A stretch of DNA of 64,000 nucleotides from Tepidamorphaceae bacterium (GCA_028279445.1 JANQNT010000022.1:186001-250000); one strand, 5' to 3'; positions 1-9,190 are shown, counted from the first letter of the stretch. Notes: a model not told the origin generated them from the sequence alone. Numbers and translations are program-made.

Positions 1-2
1 TG

Positions 3-662
3 ATCACCTTGCAGCGGCACGGCATCGTCGAGTTCGACGAGACGGTCCAGCTCTGGCATGTGGGCGCGGAGGCCTTCCGCGTCGGCAGCGCCTTCCTGGG
101 GCGCACCAGCATTGTCGAGATCAGCCGCGGCGTCATGCAGGAGATCATGGCGGCGACCGGCGAGACGGCGAATCTGGCCATTGCCGACCGCGGCGAAATC
201 GTCTTCGTCAGCCAGGTGGAGACGCATGAGCCGATCCGCGCCTTCTTCCGTCCAGGAACGCGAAGCCCGATCCACGCCTCCGGTATCGGCAAGGCATTGC
301 TGGCCTATCTCCCGCAGCCCCAGGTCGATGCCCTGCTGACGTCGGGCGGCCTGACCGGCTACACGGCGAAAACCATCACCGATCCGGCTGCCATGCGTAC
401 CGAGCTCGGCGCCATCCGCGCGCGCGGCTGGGCGGTCGACGATGAGGAGCGCACCGACGGGATGCGCTGCATCGCGGCACCCATCTTCAATCCCTTCGGC
501 GAAGCGATTGCCGGCATTTCGGTGTCGGGACCAGTCACCCGCGTCACGCCGGAGCGCGATGCGGACATCGGCGAGACCGTGTGCGCCGCCGCCAGCAAGA
601 TCACCCGTGCGCTCGGCGGGAAGGCGCCCTCACCGCCAGTCGAGCACGACCTTCCCGCTTGA
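3..662 (+). CDS. IclR-family transcriptional regulator, C-terminal part (5' end outside window)
   Basis: The frame is open to the left edge, and the first visible codons already lie past the winged-helix DNA-binding domain, so only the effector-binding domain is seen. Family landmarks are visible: an [11 protein letters not shown] segment, a DDEE...GMRC stretch and a closing AGISVSGP motif. IclR proteins are homodimeric regulators that usually control a neighbouring catabolic operon in response to a small metabolite. The end overlaps the 3' end of the convergent tdh gene by 33 bp. The wording of the effector domain reminds me of BhcR-type regulators of the beta-hydroxyaspartate pathway, but that cannot be decided here. 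The family call is firm; the ligand is unknown. Confidence 0.9.
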   Translation: MTLQRHGIVEFDETVQLWHVGAEAFRVGSAFLGRTSIVEISRGVMQEIMAATGETANLAIADRGEIVFVSQVETHEPIRAFFRPGTRSPIHASGIGKALLAYLPQPQVDALLTSGGLTGYTAKTITDPAAMRTELGAIRARGWAVDDEERTDGMRCIAAPIFNPFGEAIAGISVSGPVTRVTPERDADIGETVCAAASKITRALGGKAPSPPVEHDLPA

Positions 663-1667
663 CCCCGACAGCATTGCGGCGAAACCGTCCTGGAAGTCAT
701 CGGCGGAAAAGCGGTGGGTGATGACGCGGCTGACGTCGAGGCCGTTCTGCAGCATGGCGATCATCTTGTACCAGGTCTCGAAGATCTCGCGCCCGTAGAC
801 CCCCTTGATGGTCAGCGCCTTGAACACGATGCGCGACCAGTCGACCGGCGTCTTGCCGGGCGGGATGCCGAGCATGGCGATATGCCCGCCCATGATCAGC
901 GCCTCGACCATCTGCTCGAAGGCGACCGGCGAGCCGCTCATCTCCAGGCCGACATCGAAGCCCTCCTTCATGCCGAGTTCATCGGCCACCGACCGGAGGT
1001 CTTCTTGGGCGACGTTGACCGGGCGTACGTCCGCGACCTCCCCGGCCAGTGCCAGCCGGTCGGCGTTGATATCGGTGATCACCACATGCCGCGCGCCCAC
1101 ATGGCGGGCGACCGCGCCGGCCATGATGCCGATCGGCCCGGCGCCGGTGATCAGCACGTCCTCGCCGACCAGATCGAACGACAGCGCGGTATGCACCGCA
1201 TTGCCGAGGGGATCGAGGATGGCGCCGATATCGTCGTCGATCTCGCCGGGCAACGCCACGACGTTGAAGGCCGGCAGCCGCAGGTATTCCGCGAAGGCGC
1301 CCGGCACGTTGACGCCGATCCCCTTGGTTTCGGGATCGAGATGGAACCGCCCGGCCCGGCTGGCACGGCTGGTGGAACCCACCAGATGGCCTTCGCCGGA
1401 GACCCGCTGACCGACAGTGAGGTCGGCAACGTCGCGACCCAGCGCGACGATCTCGCCGGCGAACTCGTGCCCCGTGACCATCGGCACCGGCACGGTTCTT
1501 TGCGCCCACTCGTCCCAGTTCCAGATGTGGATGTCGGTGCCGCAGATGCCGGTCTTGTTGACCTTGATCAGCACCTCGTCAGGACCGATCTCCGGCACCG
1601 GCGCGGTGATCATCTCCAACCCTGAAGCGGGGGCGGTCTTGGCCAAGGCTCTCATTTCGTTTGACAT
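630..1667 (-). CDS. tdh: L-threonine 3-dehydrogenase, lacking structural-zinc cysteines
   Basis: This is a 345-residue medium-chain alcohol dehydrogenase, very close in wording to E. coli Tdh (341 residues). It oxidises L-threonine with NAD+ to 2-amino-3-ketobutyrate. Catalytic zinc residues are in place: Cys42, His67 and Glu68, with Thr44 and His47 nearby. The Rossmann motif GAGPIG spans residues 175-180. The substrate-domain wording ([21 protein letters not shown]) is Tdh-specific. The ATG at 1667 follows a GGAGGAG ribosome-binding site, and the first 16 bp overlap the end of the methyltransferase gene, so it is the last gene of a kbl-methyltransferase-tdh operon. Oddity: the structural-zinc lobe has Gly97, Ser100, Ser103 and Asp111 where E. 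coli has four cysteines. Only one cysteine remains in the whole protein. Confidence 0.96.
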   Translation of the reverse strand: MSNEMRALAKTAPASGLEMITAPVPEIGPDEVLIKVNKTGICGTDIHIWNWDEWAQRTVPVPMVTGHEFAGEIVALGRDVADLTVGQRVSGEGHLVGSTSRASRAGRFHLDPETKGIGVNVPGAFAEYLRLPAFNVVALPGEIDDDIGAILDPLGNAVHTALSFDLVGEDVLITGAGPIGIMAGAVARHVGARHVVITDINADRLALAGEVADVRPVNVAQEDLRSVADELGMKEGFDVGLEMSGSPVAFEQMVEALIMGGHIAMLGIPPGKTPVDWSRIVFKALTIKGVYGREIFETWYKMIAMLQNGLDVSRVITHRFSADDFQDGFAAMLSGSSGKVVLDWR

Positions 1668-2290
1668 GTCGCTCCTCCCGCCCGCAGCACAAGCCAGACC
1701 CAGTGCACGCCGGCCGCCCGGTTCTCCGCCTGTATCGATTGCGAAGCGACGCAGAAAATTTCTTCAAATCCCGCCTCGGCAAAAAGCCCCGCCGTTTCCG
1801 ACGGGTCGATCTCATGGACCGGCAGGCCAGGCGGCAGGGGGCCTATGCGCAGGGCAAGGCACAAATGACCTCCCGGCACGGCAAGACGCCTAAGGACAGG
1901 CGCAGCGCGGGCCCGCTCCCCGGGGTCAAGATGCTGCCAGACGCCCATGACATTGATGAAATCGAACGCATCGCCGCGCGCCATCAGCCGGGGTAGGTCC
2001 GGCAGTGCGTCCTGAAACCAGTTGACCCGGGCATCCGTCGAGCGTGCCTGATCCAGGAACCCCGCGACCGGTTCGACCGCGGTGACCGTATGGCCCATGT
2101 CGGCGAACCAGCGCGCATCGCGCCCCGTCGCCGTGCCGATATCGGCCACCCGGCAGGGCCGCGACGGGATCAGGTGAAGCACGGGGGCATACAGCGTCTC
2201 GTTCGGGATCGCGTCATAGCGCGCCGCAAGATGTGCCGCCTTCTCCTCATAGACCGCGATGGCCGCTGCCGATCCCGCCTGCTCGTTCAT
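1652..2290 (-). CDS. SAM-dependent methyltransferase (class I), inserted between kbl and tdh
   Basis: The product is a 212-residue protein with a class I methyltransferase fold. Motif I reads [12 protein letters not shown], followed by an acidic strand end (TAVEP) that should hold the SAM ribose, and then a [10 protein letters not shown] segment typical of the post-motif region. The start ATG overlaps the kbl stop as ATGA, and the stop lies inside the first codons of tdh, so translation is probably coupled across all three genes. A longer open frame continues upstream antisense-like through kbl, but the ATG at 2290 is the only start that fits the operon. The substrate cannot be inferred. Its place inside the threonine-degradation operon suggests a link to glycine or one-carbon metabolism, which is only a guess. 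Confidence 0.85.
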   Translation of the reverse strand: MNEQAGSAAAIAVYEEKAAHLAARYDAIPNETLYAPVLHLIPSRPCRVADIGTATGRDARWFADMGHTVTAVEPVAGFLDQARSTDARVNWFQDALPDLPRLMARGDAFDFINVMGVWQHLDPGERARAAPVLRRLAVPGGHLCLALRIGPLPPGLPVHEIDPSETAGLFAEAGFEEIFCVASQSIQAENRAAGVHWVWLVLRAGGATCQTK

Positions 2291-3495
2291 CGCAACACTC
2301 CCGTGGCCTTGCCGGCGCGCGCGAAGGCGTCCAGCGCGAAGTCGAGATCGTCCCGCGTCAGCGCCGCGTTCATCTGCGTGCGGATGCGCGCCTGGCCCTG
2401 GGGCACGACGGGATAGAAGAAGCCGGCGACATAGACGCCTGCCTTGTCGAGTTCGGCGGCCATCTGCTGCGCCAGCCGGGCATCGCCAAGCATCACCGGA
2501 ACGATCGGGTGCTCGCCGGGCAGCAGTTCGAAGCCGATGCGCTCCAGCCCCGCGCGCCAATAGGTGGCGTTGTCGAACAGCCGCGTGCGTAGATCGTCGC
2601 CGGTTTCCACGATATCGAGCGCCACCATACTCGCCGCCACGACGCTCGGCGGCAGCGCGTTGGAGAACAGATAGGGCCGGGCACGCTGGCGCAGCAGGTC
2701 GATGACGCCCCGTGGCCCGGCGATGTAACCGCCGATGGCACCGCCCAGCGCCTTGCCGAGCGTGCCGGTCAGGATATCGACCTCGTCGACGACGCCGTGA
2801 TGGGCATGGGTCCCACGGCCCTGCGGCCCCATGAAGCCGGTGGCATGGCAATCGTCCACCATCACCAGCGCGTCGTAGCGCGCCGCAAGCGCGATGATCT
2901 CCTGTAGCTTCGCCAGATAGCCGTCCATGGAGAAAACGCCGTCGGTGGCGATCATCACGAAGCGTGCGCCCTCGCTTCGCGCCTGCTTCAGACGGTCCTC
3001 CAATTCGCTCATGTCGGAATTCGCGTAGCGATAGCGCTTCGCCTTGCACAGGCGGATGCCGTCGATGATCGAGGCGTGATTGAGCGCATCGGAAACGATG
3101 GCATCGTCTGGCCCGAGCAGCGGCTCGAACAGCCCGCCATTGGCATCGAAACAGGCGGCGAACAGGATGGCGTCGTCCTTGCCGAGAAAATCCGCCAGCC
3201 GGCGTTCCAGCGCCCGGTGGGCGTCCTGCGTGCCGCAGATGAAGCGTACGCTCGCCATGCCGTAGCCGCGCTCGTCCAGCGCCTGCTTGGAGGCCGCGAT
3301 CAGGCGCGGATCGTCGGCGAGACCGAGATAGTTGTTGGCGCACAGATTGATGACGCTCTCGCGCGCCGCGCCGTCCGCGCCCACCGACACGCGCGCGCCC
3401 TGCGGCGACCGGATTTCCCGCTCGCGCTTGTAAAGCCCGGCCTGCTCTATGCCGGCCAGTTCGCTTGCAACGTGATCGAGGAACGTCGCACCCAT
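2287..3495 (-). CDS. kbl: 2-amino-3-ketobutyrate CoA ligase (glycine C-acetyltransferase)
   Basis: This 402-residue PLP enzyme belongs to the alpha-oxoamine synthase family (E. coli Kbl is 398). It cleaves the Tdh product with CoA to glycine and acetyl-CoA. Visible features are the PLP-binding NHASIIDG segment, the VDDCHATG motif (213-220) holding the cofactor ring, and the Schiff-base lysine Lys248 in [10 protein letters not shown]. It is the first gene of the operon kbl-methyltransferase-tdh. The upstream 124 bp is strikingly AT-rich for this genome and carries three CGGAT repeats, so this is the likely regulated promoter. An XRE/cupin regulator gene lies just upstream on the same strand. 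Confidence 0.97.
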   Translation of the reverse strand: MGATFLDHVASELAGIEQAGLYKREREIRSPQGARVSVGADGAARESVINLCANNYLGLADDPRLIAASKQALDERGYGMASVRFICGTQDAHRALERRLADFLGKDDAILFAACFDANGGLFEPLLGPDDAIVSDALNHASIIDGIRLCKAKRYRYANSDMSELEDRLKQARSEGARFVMIATDGVFSMDGYLAKLQEIIALAARYDALVMVDDCHATGFMGPQGRGTHAHHGVVDEVDILTGTLGKALGGAIGGYIAGPRGVIDLLRQRARPYLFSNALPPSVVAASMVALDIVETGDDLRTRLFDNATYWRAGLERIGFELLPGEHPIVPVMLGDARLAQQMAAELDKAGVYVAGFFYPVVPQGQARIRTQMNAALTRDDLDFALDAFARAGKATGVLR

Positions 3496-3540
3496 CGCCG
3501 AGCCCTCCCGCGTGGCTATCCCGATCGTTCAATAATCCAA

Positions 3541-3590
3541 TATAACGGATAAAATCAATATAGCGGATTTATGTTCGTTATCACGGATTG
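3541..3590 (-). promoter_or_regulatory. AT-rich kbl promoter region with three CGGAT repeats
   Basis: The gap between the XRE/cupin gene and kbl is AT-rich and holds the pentamer CGGAT three times on the plus strand, starting at 3546, 3564 and 3584 (spacings 18 and 20 bp, about two helical turns). Flanking bases are also similar (ATAACGGAT, ATAGCGGAT, ATCACGGAT). This looks like a repeated operator for a regulator of the kbl operon, perhaps the neighbouring XRE/cupin protein or the IclR protein. No -35/-10 pair was assigned with confidence. Confidence 0.4.
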
Positions 3591-3619
3591 TTACAATGCG
3601 ACGGCCCAGGGCTCGGACT

Positions 3620-4189
3620 CTACGGATCATGCACAACCAGCAGCGCGCGGGCCCGCGCGCCACCGGCCCGGATGGCATGCGGTCGGTCGGCGGCATAGCG
3701 CACGGTGTCGCCGGCGCGCGCCAGCGTGGACTGCTCATCGCAGGTGACCGTCAGTTCGCCCTCCAGCACGGTGAGCTGTTCGCGGCAGCCCTGCCGGTGC
3801 GGTTCGCTGACCAGCGCCCCGCGCGCCTTGAAGTGGATGTCGTAGACCTCGTGCTTGCCGGCCTCTTCCGGCGGGCTGAGGATCAGGATGCGGCAGCCAT
3901 CGCCGCGGCTGTCGATGCTCGGCGTACGCTCCGCCCGCATCACGTCGAGGACCGCGCCCGCGCCGGTCGTTTCGGCGTCGAGCAGCCCGGCGAAGTCCAC
4001 CTGCAGCGCCTGCGTCAGATTCCACAGGGTCGCAACCGTGGGACTCGATTCACCACGCTCGATCTGTGACAGCATCGAGCGCGACACGCCCGACAGCTTG
4101 GCCACCGCATCGAGGCTCAAGCCCTTGCCCTTGCGGGTCTCCTTGATGCGGGCGGCAAGCCGCCGCTGGATGTCACGGGGACCGGTCAT
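3620..4189 (-). CDS. XRE-family regulator with C-terminal cupin domain
   Basis: The product has 189 residues. The N-terminus is a lambda-repressor-type helix-turn-helix (about residues 8-63, with the recognition region LSGVSRSMLSQIERGESSPTV). The C-terminus is a cupin_2 barrel (about 110-185) with the LEGELTV and AGDTVRYAADRPHAIRA wording typical of small-ligand sensing. Such regulators often control amino-acid or polyamine catabolism encoded next to them. Here the next gene downstream on the same strand is kbl, 124 bp away, making the threonine operon a plausible target. The ligand is unknown. Confidence 0.92.
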   Translation of the reverse strand: MTGPRDIQRRLAARIKETRKGKGLSLDAVAKLSGVSRSMLSQIERGESSPTVATLWNLTQALQVDFAGLLDAETTGAGAVLDVMRAERTPSIDSRGDGCRILILSPPEEAGKHEVYDIHFKARGALVSEPHRQGCREQLTVLEGELTVTCDEQSTLARAGDTVRYAADRPHAIRAGGARARALLVVHDP

Positions 4190-4226
4190 GGCCGCGACGG
4201 TGCGCGAAGGCCGGCAGCGTTGTCAA

Positions 4227-4958
4227 TCAGTCCGCCCCGCCGCGCGAGGGCCGGAATACGAAGTTGTTGACATAGCCCGGTGCGTCCCAGAAGCGCTCGC
4301 CGACCGGTGCCTGGTGAATCACAGGATCGAAGTCGCTCAGGGCATGTTCCCGGCCGCACGAGCAAAACGTGCCGGAATAGTCCATTGCCAACAACGCGTC
4401 GAAGACATCACCGGTCGTGCACCCGTGCAGGTGGCGTGTTTCGCACTCCAGCACGATGACAGGCCGATGCTCTTCGATCACATCGCACGCGCCGAGAATG
4501 ACCGCACGTTCGTGACCCTCCACGTCGATCTTGATGGCACCGACGCGGCCGGGCGGATCGGCCAGATAGTCGTCAAGGCGCATGACCTCGACCTCGATCT
4601 CGCGGCCATCGACGGATGTTTCGAGCGAAGCACCATGCGAAATCTCGCGTTCGCCAGGGACGCGCAGGACCGAGCGTGCGGCGTGATCGGACACGGCCGC
4701 CTCGACCACGGTGACATTGCGCAGGCGGCCGGCGGCGCAGACCTGCCGCAGATAGTCCGCCATCAACGGCTGTGGCTCGAAGGCATAGACATGGCCGCGC
4801 GGCACGGCGCGCGCCAGGCTCCACATATAGCTGCCCTTGTGAGCGCCGATGTCCACGGCGACATCGTCGGGCCGCAACCCGGCCAGAAGCGCGCTGATCT
4901 CGCAACGCTCATCGCGATAGCGGGCCTTCAGACCCCGATACAGAAACCGCCAGTCCAT
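4227..4958 (-). CDS. FkbM-family SAM-dependent methyltransferase
   Basis: The product has 243 residues. The Rossmann motif VAVDIGAHKGSYM is followed by YAFEPQP and by the IKIDVEGHE motif that marks the FkbM family (O-methyltransferases acting on sugars or polyketides). The sequence is complete, with a normal family length. It stands alone: the upstream TRAP genes and the downstream XRE gene do not suggest a shared pathway. The acceptor is unknown. Surface polysaccharide methylation is a common role for the family, but nothing nearby supports it. Confidence 0.9.
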   Translation of the reverse strand: MDWRFLYRGLKARYRDERCEISALLAGLRPDDVAVDIGAHKGSYMWSLARAVPRGHVYAFEPQPLMADYLRQVCAAGRLRNVTVVEAAVSDHAARSVLRVPGEREISHGASLETSVDGREIEVEVMRLDDYLADPPGRVGAIKIDVEGHERAVILGACDVIEEHRPVIVLECETRHLHGCTTGDVFDALLAMDYSGTFCSCGREHALSDFDPVIHQAPVGERFWDAPGYVNNFVFRPSRGGAD

Positions 4959-5009
4959 CGGCGCGACTGTGATGACCTGCCCGGGATTGTCAATCCGGAC
5001 TCCGGCAAG

Positions 5010-6593
5010 CTATCGCCCCAGTTGCGCCGGCAGCCAGGTGGCAAGGCCGGGAAAGGCAAACAGCAGGACCAGCGCCAGCACCTGGATCGCAACGAAGGGA
5101 ACGATGCCGCGATAGACATGGCGCGTTTCGATCTCCTCCGGCGCGACCGCGCGCAGATAGAACAACGCGAAACCGAATGGCGGCGTCATGAACGAGGTCT
5201 GCAGGTTGAGCGCGATCAGCACCCCGAACCAGACCGGGTCGACGCCGGCCTGCAGCACCACCGGCGCCACGATCGGCATGACGATGAACACGATCTCGAT
5301 GAAGTCTAGGAAGAAGCCGAGCACGAACACCAGCAGGTTGATGGCGATCACCGCGCCGAGCGGACCGCCGGGAATCCAGTCGAGCGCCGCAGCAACAATC
5401 GCGTCACCCCCAAGGGCGCGGAACACCAGCGTGAAGATCGTCGCGCCGACGAGAATGGTGAAGGCAAGCGTGGCGATCCGCATGGTGGAATAGACCGCCT
5501 CGCCGAGCAGTCCACGCCGGGCCAGAACGGCAAGCGCGGCAATGGTGCCGACCAGAAGCAGTGTCGTCGCCAGCATTGCCAGGGCTATCAGCATCCCGTT
5601 CCAGACGGTGATGGTCTCAAGCGTCGCACGCAGGTCGCCAGCGGCGCGGATCAGCGGCAGCGACAGGCCGGCGACAATACCGGCATTGACCAGCAGCAAC
5701 GACAGGCCCCCGCCCTCGGAAGCGACCTTGCGCCCGGCCAGCAGCGCCGCGCCGAGCGCGCCGACGCCGGCGGCTTCCGTCGGTGTCGCCACACCGGCAA
5801 GGATCGATCCGAGCACCACAAGGATCAGCGCCACCGGCGCCACCAGACTGACGGCAAGCTCGCGCCAGTCGAGCGGTTCATGCGCGCTTTTGGGCAGACG
5901 AGGTGCGGCCTGCGGCCGGAAGATACCGACCGCGAGCTGGTAGAGCATATACAGCACGGCGAGCCCCAGACCGGGGATCAGCGCACCGGCGAACAGGTCA
6001 CCGACGGAGACCGGATCGGGCGCGAAGTTGCCGGCTGCGCGCTGCGCTTCCACATAGGCCGAGGAGAGTTGATCGCCAAGGATGACCAGGACGATGGACG
6101 GCGGAATGATCTGGCCGAGCGTGCCGGCCGCGCAGATCGAGCCGGACGCAAGGGCCGGATCGTAGCCGCGCCGCAGCATGGTCGGCAGACTGATCAGCCC
6201 CATCGCCACGACCGTCGCGCCGACGATGCCGGTGGAGGCGGCGAGCAGTGCGCCGACCAGCGTGACGGAAACGCCGAGGCCGGCCGGTATCCGGGCGCAA
6301 GCGCGGGCCATGCTGTCGAGCAGGTCTTCCGCAACCCGGCTCTTCTCCAGCAGCACCCCCATCAGGATGAACAGCGGCACCGCAGTGAGCACCTCGTTGT
6401 ACATGGCGGTGCCATAGATGCGCGAGGGGATGGCGCCGAGGAAGGCCGGATCGAACAGCCCTGCGGCCGTCGCGGCAGCCGCCGTCAGAAGCGCCGCGCC
6501 GCCGAGCGCGAAGGCAACCGGCACGCCGGCCAGCACCGCGCCGAAGGCCGCCACGAACAGTCCCGCCACCAGCAAAGCGTCGGTGCCGCCCAT
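5010..6593 (-). CDS. TRAP transporter large permease (DctM type)
   Basis: This 527-residue polytopic membrane protein forms the transport channel of a tripartite ATP-independent periplasmic (TRAP) carrier. DctM signatures include the repeated PTEAAGVGALGA segment, GTLGQIIPPSIVLVILGD and FMTPPFGFALFYLR near the C-terminus. It is about 90-100 residues longer than ordinary DctM proteins. The extra length lies in the middle (roughly residues 300-375) and is itself hydrophobic, as in the longer mannitol/chloroaromatic-type subgroup. The small-permease gene ends 3 bp upstream, so the two are co-transcribed. No binding-protein gene (DctP/TAXI) occurs within the neighbouring genes, so the substrate cannot be guessed. 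Confidence 0.93.
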   Translation of the reverse strand: MGGTDALLVAGLFVAAFGAVLAGVPVAFALGGAALLTAAAATAAGLFDPAFLGAIPSRIYGTAMYNEVLTAVPLFILMGVLLEKSRVAEDLLDSMARACARIPAGLGVSVTLVGALLAASTGIVGATVVAMGLISLPTMLRRGYDPALASGSICAAGTLGQIIPPSIVLVILGDQLSSAYVEAQRAAGNFAPDPVSVGDLFAGALIPGLGLAVLYMLYQLAVGIFRPQAAPRLPKSAHEPLDWRELAVSLVAPVALILVVLGSILAGVATPTEAAGVGALGAALLAGRKVASEGGGLSLLLVNAGIVAGLSLPLIRAAGDLRATLETITVWNGMLIALAMLATTLLLVGTIAALAVLARRGLLGEAVYSTMRIATLAFTILVGATIFTLVFRALGGDAIVAAALDWIPGGPLGAVIAINLLVFVLGFFLDFIEIVFIVMPIVAPVVLQAGVDPVWFGVLIALNLQTSFMTPPFGFALFYLRAVAPEEIETRHVYRGIVPFVAIQVLALVLLFAFPGLATWLPAQLGR

Positions 6594-6596
6594 CCT

Positions 6597-7148
6597 TCAG
6601 CGCCGGTCCGGCCGGCCTGGGAGGCGTATCCGTCGCGCCGGTTGATGCCAGCTCTCCAGCGGCGCGCCGGCGACGACCCGCAACAGGATAGCCAGCCCCT
6701 GCAGCGCCAGCGATACCGCGAAGACAAGGATGCAGCTCTTGAGCAGGAAAACGGCGGGCAGGCCGCCGGGCTGACGCGCCCCTTCCAGGCTGGCCCAGGC
6801 ACGCAGCACATAGGGAAACCCGGTCCAGGCGATGACAGCGGCCACCGGCAGCACGAAGAGCGCCAGCGCGATCACATCGATCAGGCGGCGCGCGCGCATG
6901 CCCAACCGGTCGTAGATCACGTCAACGCGAATATGGTCGTTGAGTTGCAGGATGTAGGCGGCGCCGAGCAGGAACAGCGCCGCATGGCAGTAGACCACTG
7001 CCTCCTGAAACGCGATCAGGCCGTAGCTGAACACGTAACGCAGCACGACAGCGGCCGCCTGAAACAGCAGCATCGCCAGCGCGCACCAGGCGACCAGCCT
7101 GCCCATGACGCGGTTGAATGCGTCGATCGTAGCGATCAGTGCCGTCAT
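6597..7148 (-). CDS. TRAP transporter small permease (DctQ type)
   Basis: The product has 183 residues and four predicted membrane helices (for example residues 17-37, about 50-65, about 85-105 and 130-150). The wording AVVYCHAALFLLGAAYILQLNDHIRVDVIYDRL is the conserved DctQ core. It pairs with the large permease encoded 3 bp downstream. DctQ subunits are thought to support assembly and coupling of the large permease. The gene begins with ATG at 7148 and nothing upstream on this strand looks like a periplasmic binding protein. Confidence 0.9.
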   Translation of the reverse strand: MTALIATIDAFNRVMGRLVAWCALAMLLFQAAAVVLRYVFSYGLIAFQEAVVYCHAALFLLGAAYILQLNDHIRVDVIYDRLGMRARRLIDVIALALFVLPVAAVIAWTGFPYVLRAWASLEGARQPGGLPAVFLLKSCILVFAVSLALQGLAILLRVVAGAPLESWHQPARRIRLPGRPDRR

Positions 7149-7247
7149 CGCCGCTCACGCCTGCCCGTGTGCCAGCCTCTGCTCCGCCAGCGATCATAGC
7201 CAAGCCCGGCGCCGGCGCACGGGGCCGCATCGCCGCAGGCGAGACCG

Positions 7248-8045
7248 TCAACCGGCGGTAGCGCCGCCGATCGCCCGGTCGTAGAGGTGCCAGGTGGCAT
7301 GGCCCAGCACCGGCAACACGACGAGCAGGCCGAGGAAGGCCGGCAGCAGGGCGGCAAGGGCCAGCGCGGCGATCACCAGGCCCCAGCCAAGCATCACCAC
7401 GGGGCTCTTCAACACCGTCTGGAAGCTCAGGATCATCGCCGAGATCAGGTCGAGCTCGCGATCCAGCAGCGTCGGCATGGCGATCACCGTGGTGGAGAAC
7501 AGCACCAGCGACAGGCACGCGCCAACCACGGTGCCGACCATCAGGAACAGCATGCCTTCCTGCGTCGTCGTCACCACGGTGACGAAGTTGTCGACCGAGC
7601 CGACCGACTTCGACCCCAGGAAGATCGCCAGCCAGAGCCGCACCTGATAGACCCAGAACCAGAAGATCAGCAGCACGACAAATGCCATCCAACTGAACTC
7701 GCGCTGGCGCTGCTGCAGCACCACGCCGAGGATATCCCCCCAGGTGAAGCTGCGCCCGGCCGACAGGCGCCGGCTGATTTCATACAGTCCCGCGGCGACG
7801 AACGGCCCCACCAGCGGGAAACCGATTGCCAGCGGGATGATCATCCATGGTTGGCCGTAGGCATTCAGCAGGCCGAGGATCAGCCATCCACCGAGCACGT
7901 AGATGCCGCCGAAGAACAGGCCCATCAGCGGCGCACGCTTGAAGTCCGACAGGCCGGCCTTCAAGGCACCGGTGATGTCCTGCACCGTGACCGTGTGAAT
8001 CTCGATGTCACTCAGCGGCGCATTGCGAGCGGCTGCCTCCCCCAT
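7248..8045 (-). CDS. DUF2189 family integral membrane protein
   Basis: The product has 265 residues with about six hydrophobic segments. Conserved DUF2189 landmarks are seen: an N-terminal HTVTVQDITGALKAGLSDFKRAP stretch, then GLFFGGIYVLGGWL, the FPLVGPFVAAGLYEISRR motif and a final LGHATWHLYDRAI. The family is widespread in alphaproteobacteria and is loosely associated in genomes with respiratory genes, but it has no settled function. The gene is monocistronic here, between the TRAP pair and a LysR gene, with an inverted-repeat motif (8082-8096) just upstream. Confidence 0.88.
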   Translation of the reverse strand: MGEAAARNAPLSDIEIHTVTVQDITGALKAGLSDFKRAPLMGLFFGGIYVLGGWLILGLLNAYGQPWMIIPLAIGFPLVGPFVAAGLYEISRRLSAGRSFTWGDILGVVLQQRQREFSWMAFVVLLIFWFWVYQVRLWLAIFLGSKSVGSVDNFVTVVTTTQEGMLFLMVGTVVGACLSLVLFSTTVIAMPTLLDRELDLISAMILSFQTVLKSPVVMLGWGLVIAALALAALLPAFLGLLVVLPVLGHATWHLYDRAIGGATAG

Positions 8046-8081
8046 GGCGTCGTCTCCCCATTTGGTGCATTTCCGGCATAA

Positions 8082-8096
8082 TAGGGTCAGGACCCA
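8082..8096. repeat. Short dispersed palindromic motif, copy 1
   Basis: TAGGGTCAGGACCCA, a near-perfect dyad. The same outer motif occurs at 11567, 26397 and 57583 and as the outer ends of the inverted-repeat element at 9440-9707. It lies between the DUF2189 gene and the convergent end of the LysR gene. Confidence 0.6.
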
Positions 8097-8157
8097 TCGA
8101 TGTCATCGATTGTTCGCCGGGCCTCGCGTCGCGACCCGGTTGATGTAACCGCTGCGG

Positions 8158-9069
8158 TCAGCGTCGTGCCGCCACGGCGCGGATCGTCTCCCGCAGCCAG
8201 CGATGTGCCGGATCGTGATCGTAGTCGCTGTGCCAGATCATGTACCAGTTGTCCGGCGGTGCATTCAGCGGCAGGTCGAAGATCTTCAGATTCAGCTTGG
8301 GCGCGATGGACTGCGCCATGCTCAGCGGCAGGGCGCCGATGAGATCGGTCGAGGCCACCATGAAGGGGATCGACCACAGACGTTTCGCCGTGCACACGAT
8401 GCGCCGCGAGCGCCCGCGCGCACGGCTTTCGCGTTCAAGATGGGTTATCCGGCGCATTTCTGCAGGCAGCGCGACGAAGCCGCAGGTGAAGAACTCGTCC
8501 TCGGTGATGGCATCGCGCTCACCGAAGACCGGATGATCGGCACGCGCGATGACACACGAACTTTCGCTCATCAGGAACACGCTCGACACATGCGGCTCGT
8601 GGATCGGCGCGACGAAAAACGCCAGTTCCACGTCCTTCGAGACGACCGACCGGGACAGGCTGTCGAGGTCGAGCGGCCGCATGGCGTATCTTATGCCGGG
8701 CATCTTCTCCAGCGCCAGCGTCACCAGCGGCTGCATGATGATCGTCTCGATGGCATCGGGCACGATCATGCCGAATTCGCGTTTGCTGGTCGCCGGATCG
8801 AAATCCTCGCCGAGCGACAAGGTGCGCTCGATATCCTCAAGCGCGGAGCGAATCACCGGCGCCAGGCGGCGCGCCTCCTGGGTCGGCTCGACACCCTGGC
8901 CGGAGCGTTCGAACAGCGCGTCGCCAAGGTGCTCGCGCAACCGCTTCAGCGCGTTGGAAACCGCCGGCTGCGTCATGCCGAGCTTGTGCGCCGCGTTGGT
9001 TACGCTTCGGTCGGCGTAGATCGCGTCGAAAACGAGCAGCAGGTTCAGGTCCAGCTTTCGCAAATTCAT
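8158..9069 (-). CDS. LysR-family transcriptional regulator
   Basis: The product has 303 residues. The N-terminal helix-turn-helix (residues 1-65) reads LDLNLLLVFDAIYADRSVTNAAHKLGMTQPAVSNALKRLREHLGD, a standard LysR opening close to the NodD/LeuO-type subgroup. It is followed by a substrate-binding domain. The gene is divergent from a small secreted-protein gene (now interrupted), and the shared intergenic region holds two ATTCA-N5-TGAAT dyads of the T-N11-A type used by LysR proteins, one of which overlaps this gene's start codon. It probably controls itself and the divergent gene. The effector is unknown. Confidence 0.94.
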   Translation of the reverse strand: MNLRKLDLNLLLVFDAIYADRSVTNAAHKLGMTQPAVSNALKRLREHLGDALFERSGQGVEPTQEARRLAPVIRSALEDIERTLSLGEDFDPATSKREFGMIVPDAIETIIMQPLVTLALEKMPGIRYAMRPLDLDSLSRSVVSKDVELAFFVAPIHEPHVSSVFLMSESSCVIARADHPVFGERDAITEDEFFTCGFVALPAEMRRITHLERESRARGRSRRIVCTAKRLWSIPFMVASTDLIGALPLSMAQSIAPKLNLKIFDLPLNAPPDNWYMIWHSDYDHDPAHRWLRETIRAVAARR

Positions 9070-9078
9070 TGAGTGAAT
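9064..9078. promoter_or_regulatory. Candidate LysR operator 1
   Basis: The dyad ATTCA-TTGAG-TGAAT satisfies the T-N11-A rule for LysR binding. It overlaps the start codon of the LysR gene (ATG at 9069-9067), a position suited to autorepression. A second copy with the same arms lies at 9193-9207. Confidence 0.55.
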
Positions 9079-9190
9079 ATTCCGCTGGGCGAATGAGGCG
9101 GGAACGCATGAATATAGTCAGCTAAAGAATCAAGAAAAGTCACTTAACATGCATTTGCTCAAATCAAATCATAATGTTCATGAATATATT

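Noticed and set aside
1652..3532. A 626-codon minus-strand frame
   Set aside because: The upstream two-thirds is a shifted frame of kbl with arginine/glycine-rich nonsense; only the last 212 codons are the methyltransferase.
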